Below, piece after piece: positions 44,282 to 54,900 of a stretch of DNA of 64,000 bases. Under the pieces are notes generated by a model, which saw only the letters and a program-made list of their open reading frames with translations, made no database searches and was not told where the DNA came from. Within the stretch, counting starts at the first letter, position 1, and each line of letters begins with the position of its first letter. The DNA is from a virus: IMG/VR virus record IMGVR_UViG_2162886007_000107, positions 1-64,000 of that record. The stretch is one strand, 5' to 3'. The position numbers and the translations under genes were made by a program.

Positions 44282-46441
44282 TTAGTTGGTGCCCAGTTCT
44301 TCTTCGTTGTGAGCGAAGAGGTCCATGGTCATCATGTATTTAGCCTTGTTGAAGTAGGCGTGTACTTGGGTCTGCATGATAGCTTTGCTACCAACAGTGC
44401 CTTCGAAGTAGCCAGGTTCAACGCGAATGTTGCGAGCCAGAGCACCCACACGGTCACGGCACTCACGTTCTGCGCGGTCCTTGAACAGCGAGACGTAGTT
44501 GTTGGCCGAGTAGTTGGTGTCACCGCACACGTAGTTCCAGCAGTCCTGGCAGATCTTCTCGATGCATACGCAAATGAAGTTCGTGATCAGATCCTTGAGG
44601 ACGGAGTCCACGTTGGAGTAGATCGTTACCAGAGCAGGACGGAACAGACGATCGCCGGAGTCGTACGGACGCAGTGTGATGCAACCACGTTCGAAGTTGT
44701 CGGCGCTTTGCACGTCGCTCTCGAACTCGATGTTCGGAGAGTGCATGGTGCGCAGGATGCGGTTGTCCGCATGACCAGGAGACTTCGATGGGACGATAAC
44801 GCCCTGATCGTTACCAGCGAACTGGGCAAAGGCATAAGCCAAGTCCAGGTTACCGGAGAAGTAATCACCAGTCAACTCGTCGATTGCCAGAGCTTCAATC
44901 AGGTTGATCGACGCACGGCAGGACGGGGTACCCCAGTATTCCGATTCAGGGTACATGCGGGTCATGTTGTTCAGCTGAACCGAACGCGAGTAGACCTGCG
45001 CCAGGGCGTTAGCCTTGGACGGCTCGTAGATGGTGGCGCAAGGCATCACGATGATGTCCTTACGGGCAGCCAGCAGACGGATAGCAGTGTCCTTCACGTC
45101 CTGCGAGTAGCCGACGTCCCAGAAAACCGACTGGCGGTTACGGGTAACGTTGGACTGCTCGATGCCGGAGACGTAACCTTCCATGTCTTCAGCGATCAGG
45201 GCGTTGTTGATCTGCCACGCCTCACCACGAGTCAACGGCTGCTCGGCATCACCCAACAGGTTGAACGGGTCATCCACAGGCTCACGTACCAGATAGTCTG
45301 GCAGTTTGCCTTCGTTGTCGTAGAACGGATTGATACCGCCCGATGCCTTGACCGCGTAGGTCATGTCCCAGGTGGTGGTATCTTTCACGGTCACCGCGTA
45401 GTACGGGATACCGGAATGGTTCTGAGCAGTGAACGGGTTCATCTGCTTGTACGGACGTACGTTCAGAACTTCAACCAGGCTGGTGTTGTTCGGCTTCTCT
45501 ACAGCGTAGAGGGCCTGGCACAGCGCGTCGATCGACTGCTGGTACACATGAACACCAGAGTACGGAGCAGGGATCGGAACAACCTTACGGTTGGCGTTGG
45601 TACCGGTGTACTCACCGAAGGCCAGCTTCAGGTTGTAGCGAGTGCTCAGATACAGGGTATCGAACAGAGTCGCTTCAACGCTTTCACGACCACGCTGGGT
45701 TTTGGCATAAATGCGCTTACCAGCTTTGTTGTCGCGGAAGGTCTTCAGGTTAAAAGGGAAGACGCCGGTCGCTTTCACGAACTTGGCAACTTCGCCGAAC
45801 TGGAACGCGGTTGGAGAAACACCGAAGTTCATGCCGGAGTCGTTGTAAAGGTCGCCCACGCCCGCCATGCCGTCGTAGATCGGGAACACTTCAGTGACAG
45901 GGTCATCTTCAGTGGCACCAGCAATCGAACGGCGAGTCAGATTACCGACCGCTTTGGTTTTCGCGTCTGGGTCGAGTTTGATCTCGATGCTCAGGCCGTC
46001 GAATTCCTTACCAGGAACCGGGATCTTGTTGCCATCCTGGTCACGGACGAAGTTACCGGCCATGTCACGTTCGAAATCCGGAACCTTGATTTTCTGTACG
46101 AAGGCCGAAACGGCAGTACGTGCCATTGCGTTGTTCGCAGACAGACGACGGATACCAACCGAAGCCTGACCGCCAGCGATGAGCCGTTGGATCAGAACAG
46201 AGGTTGGGCCGTAGTAGGACGAGTCCGGATCATTGATGTCGCCGAATACAGCAGCGATGTCTTTGGTCTGGAGCCAAACAGTACCCACTTCACTGGCCAG
46301 TTTGCCTTTAGGGAAGACCCCATGGATTACTGGGCAGTGCAGTGGACGTGTAACCTGGACGGGGGTGTATTCCGGGATCGAATCGTCTTTGATCCCCCGG
46401 TTATCCACCTTACCAGGGATGATACTGGTGAGAGAAGTCAT
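44282..46441 (-). CDS. Contractile tail sheath protein (phiKZ gp29-like)
   Basis: The 719-aa protein begins with a sheath-type N-terminus (MTSLTSIIPGKVDNRGI, then YTPVQVTRPLHCPVIHGVF), and its C-terminal part has the usual strands and a long helix. An AGAGG ribosome site lies 7 nt before the ATG. Codon use is heavily optimised, as expected for a protein present in hundreds of copies. It wraps the tube and contracts to drive the tube through the outer membrane. The gene starts the minus-strand sheath-tube operon, divergent from the unassigned plus-strand genes that lead to the terminase. Confidence 0.82.
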   Translation of the reverse strand: MTSLTSIIPGKVDNRGIKDDSIPEYTPVQVTRPLHCPVIHGVFPKGKLASEVGTVWLQTKDIAAVFGDINDPDSSYYGPTSVLIQRLIAGGQASVGIRRLSANNAMARTAVSAFVQKIKVPDFERDMAGNFVRDQDGNKIPVPGKEFDGLSIEIKLDPDAKTKAVGNLTRRSIAGATEDDPVTEVFPIYDGMAGVGDLYNDSGMNFGVSPTAFQFGEVAKFVKATGVFPFNLKTFRDNKAGKRIYAKTQRGRESVEATLFDTLYLSTRYNLKLAFGEYTGTNANRKVVPIPAPYSGVHVYQQSIDALCQALYAVEKPNNTSLVEVLNVRPYKQMNPFTAQNHSGIPYYAVTVKDTTTWDMTYAVKASGGINPFYDNEGKLPDYLVREPVDDPFNLLGDAEQPLTRGEAWQINNALIAEDMEGYVSGIEQSNVTRNRQSVFWDVGYSQDVKDTAIRLLAARKDIIVMPCATIYEPSKANALAQVYSRSVQLNNMTRMYPESEYWGTPSCRASINLIEALAIDELTGDYFSGNLDLAYAFAQFAGNDQGVIVPSKSPGHADNRILRTMHSPNIEFESDVQSADNFERGCITLRPYDSGDRLFRPALVTIYSNVDSVLKDLITNFICVCIEKICQDCWNYVCGDTNYSANNYVSLFKDRAERECRDRVGALARNIRVEPGYFEGTVGSKAIMQTQVHAYFNKAKYMMTMDLFAHNEEELGTN

Positions 46442-46556
46442 GCTTAACCTCTTTAGCGTTTAGGATTGGGGTCCTTAAACAATCGTATGCAAGCTTTTTA
46501 GGCTACTCAGCTATTATTTAACTGGCCTATAACATATCCTCCGAGGGGTTCGAAGA
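46442..46556. promoter_or_regulatory. Divergent promoter region of the tail and packaging blocks
   Basis: A 115-bp gap between sheath (minus) and the 296-aa gene (plus). It is AT-rich with TATAACATATCC near 46531-46542. Late promoters for both blocks are expected, but the exact elements cannot be named. Confidence 0.4.
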
Positions 46557-47447
46557 ATGCTTATTAACGCCTACGACACGACCGTAGGGAAACCTTTTAA
46601 GGTAACCGACCAGGTTGAGGCCACAATTAAGGCCTTGCACATTGCTCGAACCTTGGTCCCCACCAAGAAAGAGGGTGTGTTTTGTATCGACTACAGCGCT
46701 GAAGTGTCAGTGAAGATTTTCGCCTTTCCGATTACTCTGCGTGCGTACAACAACAAGAACATTACTGTTCATGATGAACGTCCTTATCGCAACAAGAGTA
46801 ATAATCAGGTAGTCAACAGTAACGAGCTGACTGCTTTGCGTTTGGCTTCCTTTTTACAGCATGATGTGGCAGAAGGAGATCCTGGTCCTCTGAAAAAAAT
46901 GCGAGCTGTTGCTTGCAAGGGTTTCTCTGAGTCGATCAGTAACCGTATTTCCAAGCCTGCTGGTCTGAACGCTAACGAATCGATGACCTTGAAGATCTTG
47001 CTGGGTCATTACTTTGTTTCGTTGATTGAGCCACAAGGTAATGACGTTGAGCTGGTAACCACCAACGTTATGCGTGAAGTCTACGGTGCAGATAAAGGCT
47101 TTGTACTTGGTATCATTGACGATATTCAAGACATCGGCCATTTGCACAACCTTGAACAGTTGCTTCAGGCTATCAACAGAAACCCAACGCTGTACAAGTT
47201 GAAGGGTTACGAGCTGAAAGATTTGATTGCGGCTTATTCAGGTATTACCTTTGCTGCTTTGGGTAGTAAGGTAATTGGTGCTGCTTGTGAGGCTCCTTGT
47301 CTCTTCTCAGCTCTTACCTACGTGGCTGCTAAATTCACCAGTTCCTATTCCAGGACAAAACTGGGTGAAGCCCTGGATATCAAATACAACAAAGAACTGT
47401 TGAAGAACTTTACCCTCAACGTCGAATGTACCTATGATCTTTGGTGA
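46557..47447 (+). CDS. Unassigned protein in the gp28 position (296 aa)
   Basis: Position between the sheath and the large terminase matches the phiKZ gp26-gp28 block. No family was recognised. The protein is soluble, Ala/Leu-rich and mostly helical, with the basic stretch YRNKSNNQVVNSNE near residue 77. It ends in an overlap with the next gene around GTGA. A structural or packaging role is inferred from position only. Confidence 0.55.
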   Translation: MLINAYDTTVGKPFKVTDQVEATIKALHIARTLVPTKKEGVFCIDYSAEVSVKIFAFPITLRAYNNKNITVHDERPYRNKSNNQVVNSNELTALRLASFLQHDVAEGDPGPLKKMRAVACKGFSESISNRISKPAGLNANESMTLKILLGHYFVSLIEPQGNDVELVTTNVMREVYGADKGFVLGIIDDIQDIGHLHNLEQLLQAINRNPTLYKLKGYELKDLIAAYSGITFAALGSKVIGAACEAPCLFSALTYVAAKFTSSYSRTKLGEALDIKYNKELLKNFTLNVECTYDLW

Positions 47448-47452
47448 TACCT

Positions 47453-50119
47453 ATGAACGAAAGGAGCCCGGTAGACGACACACCATTGGTGCGTCACGCC
47501 GAAAGTCGCCTCTGGGCTAACCCGGAGGAGAATGGTCAGTACCAAGTAAAAATGGTGCGCATTACTCCAGATGAAGGGGTAGTGGTGAACTTCGGTTACA
47601 TGGGGAAGTGGCGGTCATTACCTCGTGAAAAACGTACCTTCCACATCTTTACCGTAGCAGGCTTGGTTCCGGGGTATTGGAACTTCCGTAACAACGTCCT
47701 GTTGCGTAACCCGTTGGACCGTTGGGTCAATGCGGGTCGCTTGTGTAAGACTCGTGGTGTAATGCTGGATCTCTACGACGAGAAGGGTTTCCAGTATCCT
47801 CGCAGCTATGCTTGGATCATGCACACTTACGACGGCCTTACACTGATTGCTTTTGAGAAGTTCCCACAATACCCTATCCCTTCCAAGAAGGCGATGTGGT
47901 TCCGCTGCTACACCCCAAGTAGCCCAGTGGATAAGTGGGAGAACTCCACTCCAGATCGTAACCCCTACGAATACGAGTGTATGCGTTACTCCCGTCCTGA
48001 TGAAATGCAGACCTTCATGGCCATGTACAACAGGATGAAGAGCAAGCCAGGCTACACAGGGGTGTTCCATAACGGTGCTTTCTTTAAGGGTGCTCCGAAC
48101 GCTATCCCTGACCTGAAGTCGAATGACCTGGTAGAGATCTGGCACGATCCAACCGTACTGCGTGTTGAAACCTACGCTTACAGCAGCATGTTCGACTTCT
48201 ACTCGGAGTTGGATAAGAAGCGCAAGGTTATCGTGCATCCGCCGAAACGTAAGGGTGATTTCACTCTGCGTTACTTCGATGACAACGATTACTTCATGAC
48301 CGCCCGTAACAACCGAGGCTTGATGCTTCCTCGTTACGACGTTACTGCTGTACGGCAGTTAACTCATGCTGACGTTGCGATTGCGGATGAGTTTGTCCAG
48401 AACGCTGCTACTTACCACCCTGACCTGGCCAAGGTGGAGAATATCCAGATTACTGTGTTGGTTCGGAAGAGTAGTTGGCAGTTTGATTGGCCTCAAGAGC
48501 ATCAGCGTTTCCGTTACCTTTATCGGTTGCCGGATGCGGATATCTTGCGAGCCATGACAGGTCCTCGGGCTCTTGTCCCTGAGTGGGAAGCCAAGACCTT
48601 GGAGGCGGGAGCAGTCAGTTCCTTCACTCGTCTTCAGTGGAACAAGATCAATCGTGAGAACTCTGCTTTGGCGGAAGGTTACAACGCGGCTACGCGTGTG
48701 CTGGCTGAAACTCCATTGCCTGCAACTTATGCTCCTGGTACCTTGGGGATTGATGTTCCTTACAGTTACCGTGAAAGCTACACAGCTTGGGAGTATGACG
48801 ACAAGGGTCATTTGATTGGTTACTACAACGCCTACAACCGCTCTAAGTACAGCCCGGTCAATCCGGAATGCGTGATGGTTGAATTCGTAGTAGGTGAAGC
48901 GGGTCGTGAGTTCGATATCACAATCACCAACGTTACCACCAAGGTAGATCCTAATTGGGACCTGCGAGTTTACACGGTGGGTTGGAGCATTGTTACCAAC
49001 ACCACGGTAGGTGATTGGATAGACGTTACGGATGACAAGACTGTCTACGATATCGAAGACGGGAACGTGGTGTGGAAAGGTTTGGACACGGTTAACAAAC
49101 GCGGCATCCTTGTTACCAACAAGAAGAGCATCGCGTATACCTTCCAGCTTGAACACATTGACCACAGTCTCTCGTTTGCTCTGACAGACATTTACGTTGG
49201 CGGTGGACATCTCTTCCCATACAGCCCAGCCGAGTTCGATCTGTGGATGAACAAACATCCCCTGATTGAGAACGTTGACTGGTTGTGGAGAGACGGTCGT
49301 ATCTACGTCCACAACAAGGAGTTCATCGTAGATGGCCCGCAAGAGTTCACTGTACGAGCGCATTCTTTCTACGATAATCTGGTTAGACCTAACTCTGACA
49401 CCGAGCTTGGGTTCGTGGACGGTGGGTGTATTGGTCGCACTGATCGTTATAACCTCCGCGGCGATCGAGTTACTCGTACGGTTATTAATGGGGCGTTGTA
49501 TTTCAGTGATTCTGTTCCTCGCACTGAGCGGCTCGTACCCGCAGACCAATGGGCCGAGCTTAATGGTCGTCCCTATTGCGTCAAGCACATCTACGCTCCC
49601 ATCAAAAGCGTGGTGGACTACAAGCACTTCCCATTGAGGGCTCGTAGTCGGGAAACGGATCAGAACGTTAGCGATTACCTTACTGAATATCTGCCTAAGC
49701 CTCGTACTCTTGCTGAAGAGATTCATTACGAGAAAGGGGATAGTCCTGGTCCAATCGGGACGAAGGCAGCCATTACCAACATCCAGGATAAATACCGTCT
49801 GTTCAGTCCGTTCATGAATGCCGTGACAAACGCCATTCTGAATAAGCTGCTGACAGTACCTGAGTTCGGGGATGGGGAAACCACGTTCAGTGAGCAGCAA
49901 GTCCGTGATCTGGTTAAGCAGTACATCTGGTGGTTGGAGTTTGATCCACTCATCCTGAACTATGATCTGCGGTTCTTTGCGGTAATGCCTTACGCAAACT
50001 TCGAGATGGTTGAAGTAACAGCTCCGGAATTTGTTTTCCTGAAGATTGTGAACCGACTGTTCCTTAAATCCGCCTGTCACATTGAAGGGCATTATGGAGT
50101 AACCAAGTATGGCAGGTAA
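47453..50119 (+). CDS. Large unassigned virion protein (888 aa, gp27 position)
   Basis: The ATG at 47453 is used; a GTG at 47444 overlapping the previous stop is an alternative. The protein is Tyr/Trp/Asp-rich and beta-rich with few helices, and could be a multi-domain tail or head-decorating protein. No family was recognised. Codon use is mixed. It overlaps the next gene by 11 nt. Position in the sheath-to-terminase block suggests a tail or connector part. Confidence 0.6.
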   Translation: MNERSPVDDTPLVRHAESRLWANPEENGQYQVKMVRITPDEGVVVNFGYMGKWRSLPREKRTFHIFTVAGLVPGYWNFRNNVLLRNPLDRWVNAGRLCKTRGVMLDLYDEKGFQYPRSYAWIMHTYDGLTLIAFEKFPQYPIPSKKAMWFRCYTPSSPVDKWENSTPDRNPYEYECMRYSRPDEMQTFMAMYNRMKSKPGYTGVFHNGAFFKGAPNAIPDLKSNDLVEIWHDPTVLRVETYAYSSMFDFYSELDKKRKVIVHPPKRKGDFTLRYFDDNDYFMTARNNRGLMLPRYDVTAVRQLTHADVAIADEFVQNAATYHPDLAKVENIQITVLVRKSSWQFDWPQEHQRFRYLYRLPDADILRAMTGPRALVPEWEAKTLEAGAVSSFTRLQWNKINRENSALAEGYNAATRVLAETPLPATYAPGTLGIDVPYSYRESYTAWEYDDKGHLIGYYNAYNRSKYSPVNPECVMVEFVVGEAGREFDITITNVTTKVDPNWDLRVYTVGWSIVTNTTVGDWIDVTDDKTVYDIEDGNVVWKGLDTVNKRGILVTNKKSIAYTFQLEHIDHSLSFALTDIYVGGGHLFPYSPAEFDLWMNKHPLIENVDWLWRDGRIYVHNKEFIVDGPQEFTVRAHSFYDNLVRPNSDTELGFVDGGCIGRTDRYNLRGDRVTRTVINGALYFSDSVPRTERLVPADQWAELNGRPYCVKHIYAPIKSVVDYKHFPLRARSRETDQNVSDYLTEYLPKPRTLAEEIHYEKGDSPGPIGTKAAITNIQDKYRLFSPFMNAVTNAILNKLLTVPEFGDGETTFSEQQVRDLVKQYIWWLEFDPLILNYDLRFFAVMPYANFEMVEVTAPEFVFLKIVNRLFLKSACHIEGHYGVTKYGR

Positions 50120-51845
50120 CATGTTTGATAGCTCGCCGGTGACGAACCTCCTCACCGGTGCAGCTCCTGCTACTCAACCCACTGGGTTGAACAAGGGGGA
50201 ACGACGTTCTATCCTCTACATTGAGGACATGTACGACCCAGACATTCACCCGGTTAGCGAAAAAGAGAACTACGTGGTTCCTTTTGAGAACCAGGCGATC
50301 ATCGATGTGGTCAACGGCATGTGGTATCGCTGTATCCATGTGGACACCGAGGGGACCTTGAAGGCTACCTTGGTTCCTCTGGTCTGGCAGAACCCGACTG
50401 ACGTTAACGTGGTTGAGCAGGATTGGTTGTTTGGCATGAAGGGCGGCCCATTCATTGGTGAAGCTCTGCTGGCTATCGATTTCAGTGTTCGTCCGAACGT
50501 AGCACGTGTGGATAGTACCATCATGCGTCCTGGTGCTGACTATGCGCTGCTTTATCGTGGTCAGACCCCTGATGGTAAGGGTCGGATCATTTCGGCCGTA
50601 TACAACCAGAACGGGGACCTCATCACCAATGAGATTCCTACCCCTTTGGCAGAGATTATCGATCGCACCAACTCGATGATCAAAACCACTGGTCAGTTCA
50701 GCGTTACTGAAAACGAGGAAGCCCTACCTAACGGTACTCAGGCTGTCTTGTGCTTCTACGCTACTGGTGGTGTCTTCATTCCTCCGGCCCAACTTGTACG
50801 TGTGCAACATTCTGCATACATGAAGGATCATCGGATCGGGATTAAGTACATCGATCGGATTCAACTCATCTCGCCATGGTTCACCAACAGTAACCAACCG
50901 GATACCTTGGTGCTTCCTATCAACACGCCGATCAGTCAGATCGAATTCCGTGCTGAGAAGATCTACAACGATGGGTCGAGTTCTGGTCCTCTACCAGTAA
51001 ACGGTACTGTGTTCACGCTGCATGGTTTGAACGAGTATCGTCCGTCCTATCCTGGTCAGAGCGCAGAAGTGGTGTTGATTGCCGAGTTGGCTGATGACGA
51101 ACGCATGCTCTTGCCTCAACCTGGTAGTCCGAACTTTGCTCGGGCAACTTACACCATGGTTGCCGGTGCGGTGGAAGGAGCCTACTCTCCACGCGTCTTC
51201 ACTTACCCACAGTGGGATTCGGCGATCAACGGTTACAGTCTTCAGCACTTCCTGTATGACCTGGACCGTAAGGCTTGGGTTGATGTCACTCAACAGGTTA
51301 CGCTCAATGACAAGAGCCCGGCATGGCGTCCAGCCGCTTACGGTACGGCGCAGAGCATGATCTTCAACATCAACCTGCGGGATGTTGCTCCTACCTACAA
51401 GTCGGAGACCTTCATCCAGTACACCGAGATCGTGTTGTATCGCGACCTCAACACCGCAGGCAAGAAGTGGGACGTCAGCTTCGTGTTCGACAAACCTACT
51501 TACGGTGCTCTCAACTTGAAAGCCACCAACAATGGTGCTGCAAGTAAAGCGAACATCCGTAACGAGATCTGGTATCAGAAGGACTGGATCGACGCAATGT
51601 ACTGGGGTGTGTACCCAAGCTACAACGTGTGGGATGAAGACAAGGCTCCTGAACCAACGCACTTCTACCTGCGTCATCCAACCGATGGTCGCAAGTGGTT
51701 GTTCCCGTTGGAACAATGGTCTGAAGATCTGCCAATGCCTATCTCGATGCAGCCTGGTACTACCTGGTACGTTGACTGGGTACGTCGTGATTCGACCGGT
51801 AGTGAATTGCAGCTCGCAACAACTGGCGTTACCGTTACGTTGTAG
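50109..51845 (+). CDS. Unassigned beta-rich virion protein (578 aa, gp26 position)
   Basis: It overlaps the preceding gene by 11 nt. The protein is beta-rich with many Tyr, Trp and Pro residues (for example WYQKDWIDAMYWGVYPSYN and TWYVDWVRRDS) and no hydrophobic helix. This is typical of receptor-binding or decorating proteins, although no fibre family was recognised. It ends just before a weak hairpin (51871-51890) and the terminase gene. Confidence 0.6.
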   Translation: MAGNMFDSSPVTNLLTGAAPATQPTGLNKGERRSILYIEDMYDPDIHPVSEKENYVVPFENQAIIDVVNGMWYRCIHVDTEGTLKATLVPLVWQNPTDVNVVEQDWLFGMKGGPFIGEALLAIDFSVRPNVARVDSTIMRPGADYALLYRGQTPDGKGRIISAVYNQNGDLITNEIPTPLAEIIDRTNSMIKTTGQFSVTENEEALPNGTQAVLCFYATGGVFIPPAQLVRVQHSAYMKDHRIGIKYIDRIQLISPWFTNSNQPDTLVLPINTPISQIEFRAEKIYNDGSSSGPLPVNGTVFTLHGLNEYRPSYPGQSAEVVLIAELADDERMLLPQPGSPNFARATYTMVAGAVEGAYSPRVFTYPQWDSAINGYSLQHFLYDLDRKAWVDVTQQVTLNDKSPAWRPAAYGTAQSMIFNINLRDVAPTYKSETFIQYTEIVLYRDLNTAGKKWDVSFVFDKPTYGALNLKATNNGAASKANIRNEIWYQKDWIDAMYWGVYPSYNVWDEDKAPEPTHFYLRHPTDGRKWLFPLEQWSEDLPMPISMQPGTTWYVDWVRRDSTGSELQLATTGVTVTL

Positions 51846-51870
51846 TTGTAATTTTATACACTTACGCACT

Positions 51871-51890
51871 CAGGAGGGGAAACCCTCCTG
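51871..51890 (+). terminator. Weak hairpin before the terminase gene
   Basis: CAGGAGGG and CCCTCCTG with a GAAA loop (8 bp). No T-run follows, so partial termination only. Confidence 0.45.
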
Positions 51891-51927
51891 GGGACGTATG
51901 CCGTTTATATATTCGGGGTATTTCATT

Positions 51928-54900
51928 ATGTCTTTGGACCGCTCTGAAATTCTGAAGATCGCTAAGGATATGCAGAATTACTTGGGGGCGCATTTACTTC
52001 CCAAGAAACTGATCGACGATGAATTGAACCTTGTCGACTCAGATGCCAGGACAGATGACGATACAGTTTTGGCGCATTTTGAAGAAGACAGTCTGCACGG
52101 TATCAAGACTGTTCGTTTTCTGAAAGACTTTGCTCGCTATCGAGCAACAGCTGACACAGAGACAAAGAACACCAGCTTTAAACGTACCGCAGAGATCTTC
52201 CGGCAACAGGGGATTAAGAACTATTTCTTCCTGTTGCAGTTGAACAACCCGATGCTCAAAGGTGTTGACCCTTACTCGGAGAATTTGACTAACGAGCAAG
52301 TTCTCTGGATTGCTGAGGAATGCCGGACCAACTTCTGGTACTTCCTTCGTGAGGTTTGTAAGGTTCGTGCTGACCGGTTCTTCCAAGCTAACCGCGGCAA
52401 CATCAGCTTTATCTGGAACTATCTGAACCACATCACCAGTTACATGATCATGCCTCGGCAGCAGGGTAAGTTCCAAGAGAACGAAACTCCTGTACGGATC
52501 ATTCCTCGTGAGATCGTTGGTAACACTAATCCTGCTGACCATTGGACAACTATTGGTCAGTTGCGCATCGGTGATCAGGTAGTAGACCATCACGGTGAGG
52601 CTAGTACTGTTATCGGTGTTCACCCACAAGGTAAAAAGCGTCTTTACAAGATTACCTTCAGTGACGGTCGTTCTACCAATGCTGGTGCTGAGCACTTGTG
52701 GTTAATTGGTGATCATTCGGATACTCTCAATGGAGAATGTATCTGGGACGAGAAGACCACCGCTGAATTGCTTTACAAGTGGCAGAACGGTGTCAAGATT
52801 GAACTGCCGTTGATCAAGCCTGAGGACAACTGCAAGAACAACTTCATCATCAAGCCTTACATCATGGGCCTGATGTTTGCAAACGAAGTTGTGGATGGAA
52901 AGATCTACGTAGATCCGATCAAGGAGATCACGGCTAATGTTCTGCGTCATGGCACACCTACTCATCTGACCTATCGGGTTGATAATGGTAGTCAGTACCT
53001 GGAACGGGCTGATAAATCGCCTCTGACCCTTAATCAGGAAGCTGGTCTCCCAGCAGACTACCTGGAAGGTTCTTTGCAGGACCGTAAGGACCTCTTAGAG
53101 GCGTTTCTACACAAATCTCGCACTACCTCTGAGGGTCGGTTCCTACCATCCTCTAACAACGTTCTAATGACTCAGATTCAATATCTGATTCGTGGCTTGG
53201 GCGGTACTGCCAAGAAAGTTGAAGGTGGGTTGCAGTTCACTCTGCAAGGCGATGCTGGTAACGAACTCTTCATTTCCGATATCAGTTATTTGGTCGATGC
53301 GGATTGTACTTGCATTGAGGTGGATAACGAGGAACATCTGTATTTGGCGGAAGACTTCATTGTCACGCACAACACAGTATCAGTTCAGGTAATTAACTTC
53401 TGGCTGACGTATATCAACGGCCGTGGTTACAAGACTCATGTCATTACCTTGAAGAGTGATAACCGTGCTCAGTTCATTGACGCGGTTAAACGGATGAGGG
53501 CCTGTGTTCCTAAGTATTTGGTTAACTCCACGTACAAGGACAAGGACGCAGGTACTTATCTAACGTATAAAGCTTTTGGTGATGAGCTGGTAAACACCTT
53601 AACCATTAGCGTTCCTCAGATCGGTAAGGATGCCGCGGGGGACATGGGTCGTGGTTTGACGGTAGGGACAACCTTCCTCGACGAACCGGCCTACATTTCG
53701 TGGATCGAGGAAATCGTCAACGGCGCGATGCCTTCTGCTTTGACAGAGATGGAGTTGATGAGGGCCAACGGGTTGCCGTACGGGATTGGTTACATTACAA
53801 CACCAAACACAACTCTGCACCCATCTGGCGACTACATGTTCAAGAAACTCATGTCTGCTACCGAGTGGCGTGAGAAGTTCTTTGATTCGTACAGTGAGAG
53901 TCATCTCAAAGACAGGCTCATTCGGGCTTCTCCAGAGAAGACGACCAGTCCGGCGATCAGCATGGTTTACAACTACATGCAGCTTGGCAAGAACAAGGAC
54001 TGGGTGAAGCGAACCATTGACGATCTGAAACTTAGTTTGTCTAAGGCTAAGATCGACTTGCTGTTGATGTGGGTTGAAGATGGCGAGAACCGATTGTTTG
54101 ACGACCTTACTCGTGAAGCGATCAGTAACGTTAAACGACAACCAGTGTGGAGTAAAGAGTATCGGAACAGTGGGTTGTTCATGGACTTCTTCTGTACCCA
54201 GGAAGAGTTAATCCGAATGGGCAAGAAAGAGTACAACGATCACTTCCTTATTGGGGTCGATACCTCCTCCGCTATCAACAAGGACGCCTGTACGCTCATC
54301 ATTCGCTCTATGAAGACTGGTAAGGTCATTGGCGTAGGTCGCTATGCCCTGGCTATGCTGGACGACGTTACAGCGATTATTGTGGACATGCTGGAAACCT
54401 TGCAAAACAGTCTGTTGGTCATTGAACGTAACTACGCTCACCACATGATCGATAGTCTGCTGATCCTTCTGCCTGCAAAAGGCATGGATCCATTCATGCG
54501 TATCTACAATCAGGTTTACCAAAGCCCGATTGACCATCAGAAAGAACTGGAGCTAGTGCAGTCAACCAAGTTCGCCTACAGAGATAAGAACTTCTACCTG
54601 AAGCTCAAGCATCTGTTTGGTTTCGTTACCACTGCTAACTCTCGGAAGATTCTGTATGGCTTGATTCAAGAAGCCGTGGCTGTGACTGGTTATGGTATCA
54701 ATTACGACAAGTTGGCTGATGAACTGATTAACCTCAGGACTAAGGGCGACCGTATTGACCACGACGCGAAACAGCACGATGACTTGGTAATCGCATGGCT
54801 GCTCACTTACTGGTTCATTAAGCTGGGTGCTAACAAACCGTTCTACGGAATCATGGGTGCGTTGGCTCTTAGCGATACACAGAACCTGTTGGATGCTGGC

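Noticed and set aside
43235-46447. Open frame of 1,070 codons on the plus strand opposite the tube and sheath genes
   Set aside because: It is an antisense shadow of strongly codon-biased genes, its product is Val/Arg-rich and repetitive, there is no ribosome site, and the minus-strand frames have clear tail-protein features.
51532-51927. N-terminal extension of the terminase frame
   Set aside because: It overlaps the previous gene in another frame and is Cys/Arg-rich; the ATG at 51928 fits spacing and content.
52858-53200. Active homing endonuclease in the terminase intein
   Set aside because: The LAGLIDADG-like segment reads YIMGLMFANEV and lacks the catalytic acidic residue at its end, so it is probably inactive.
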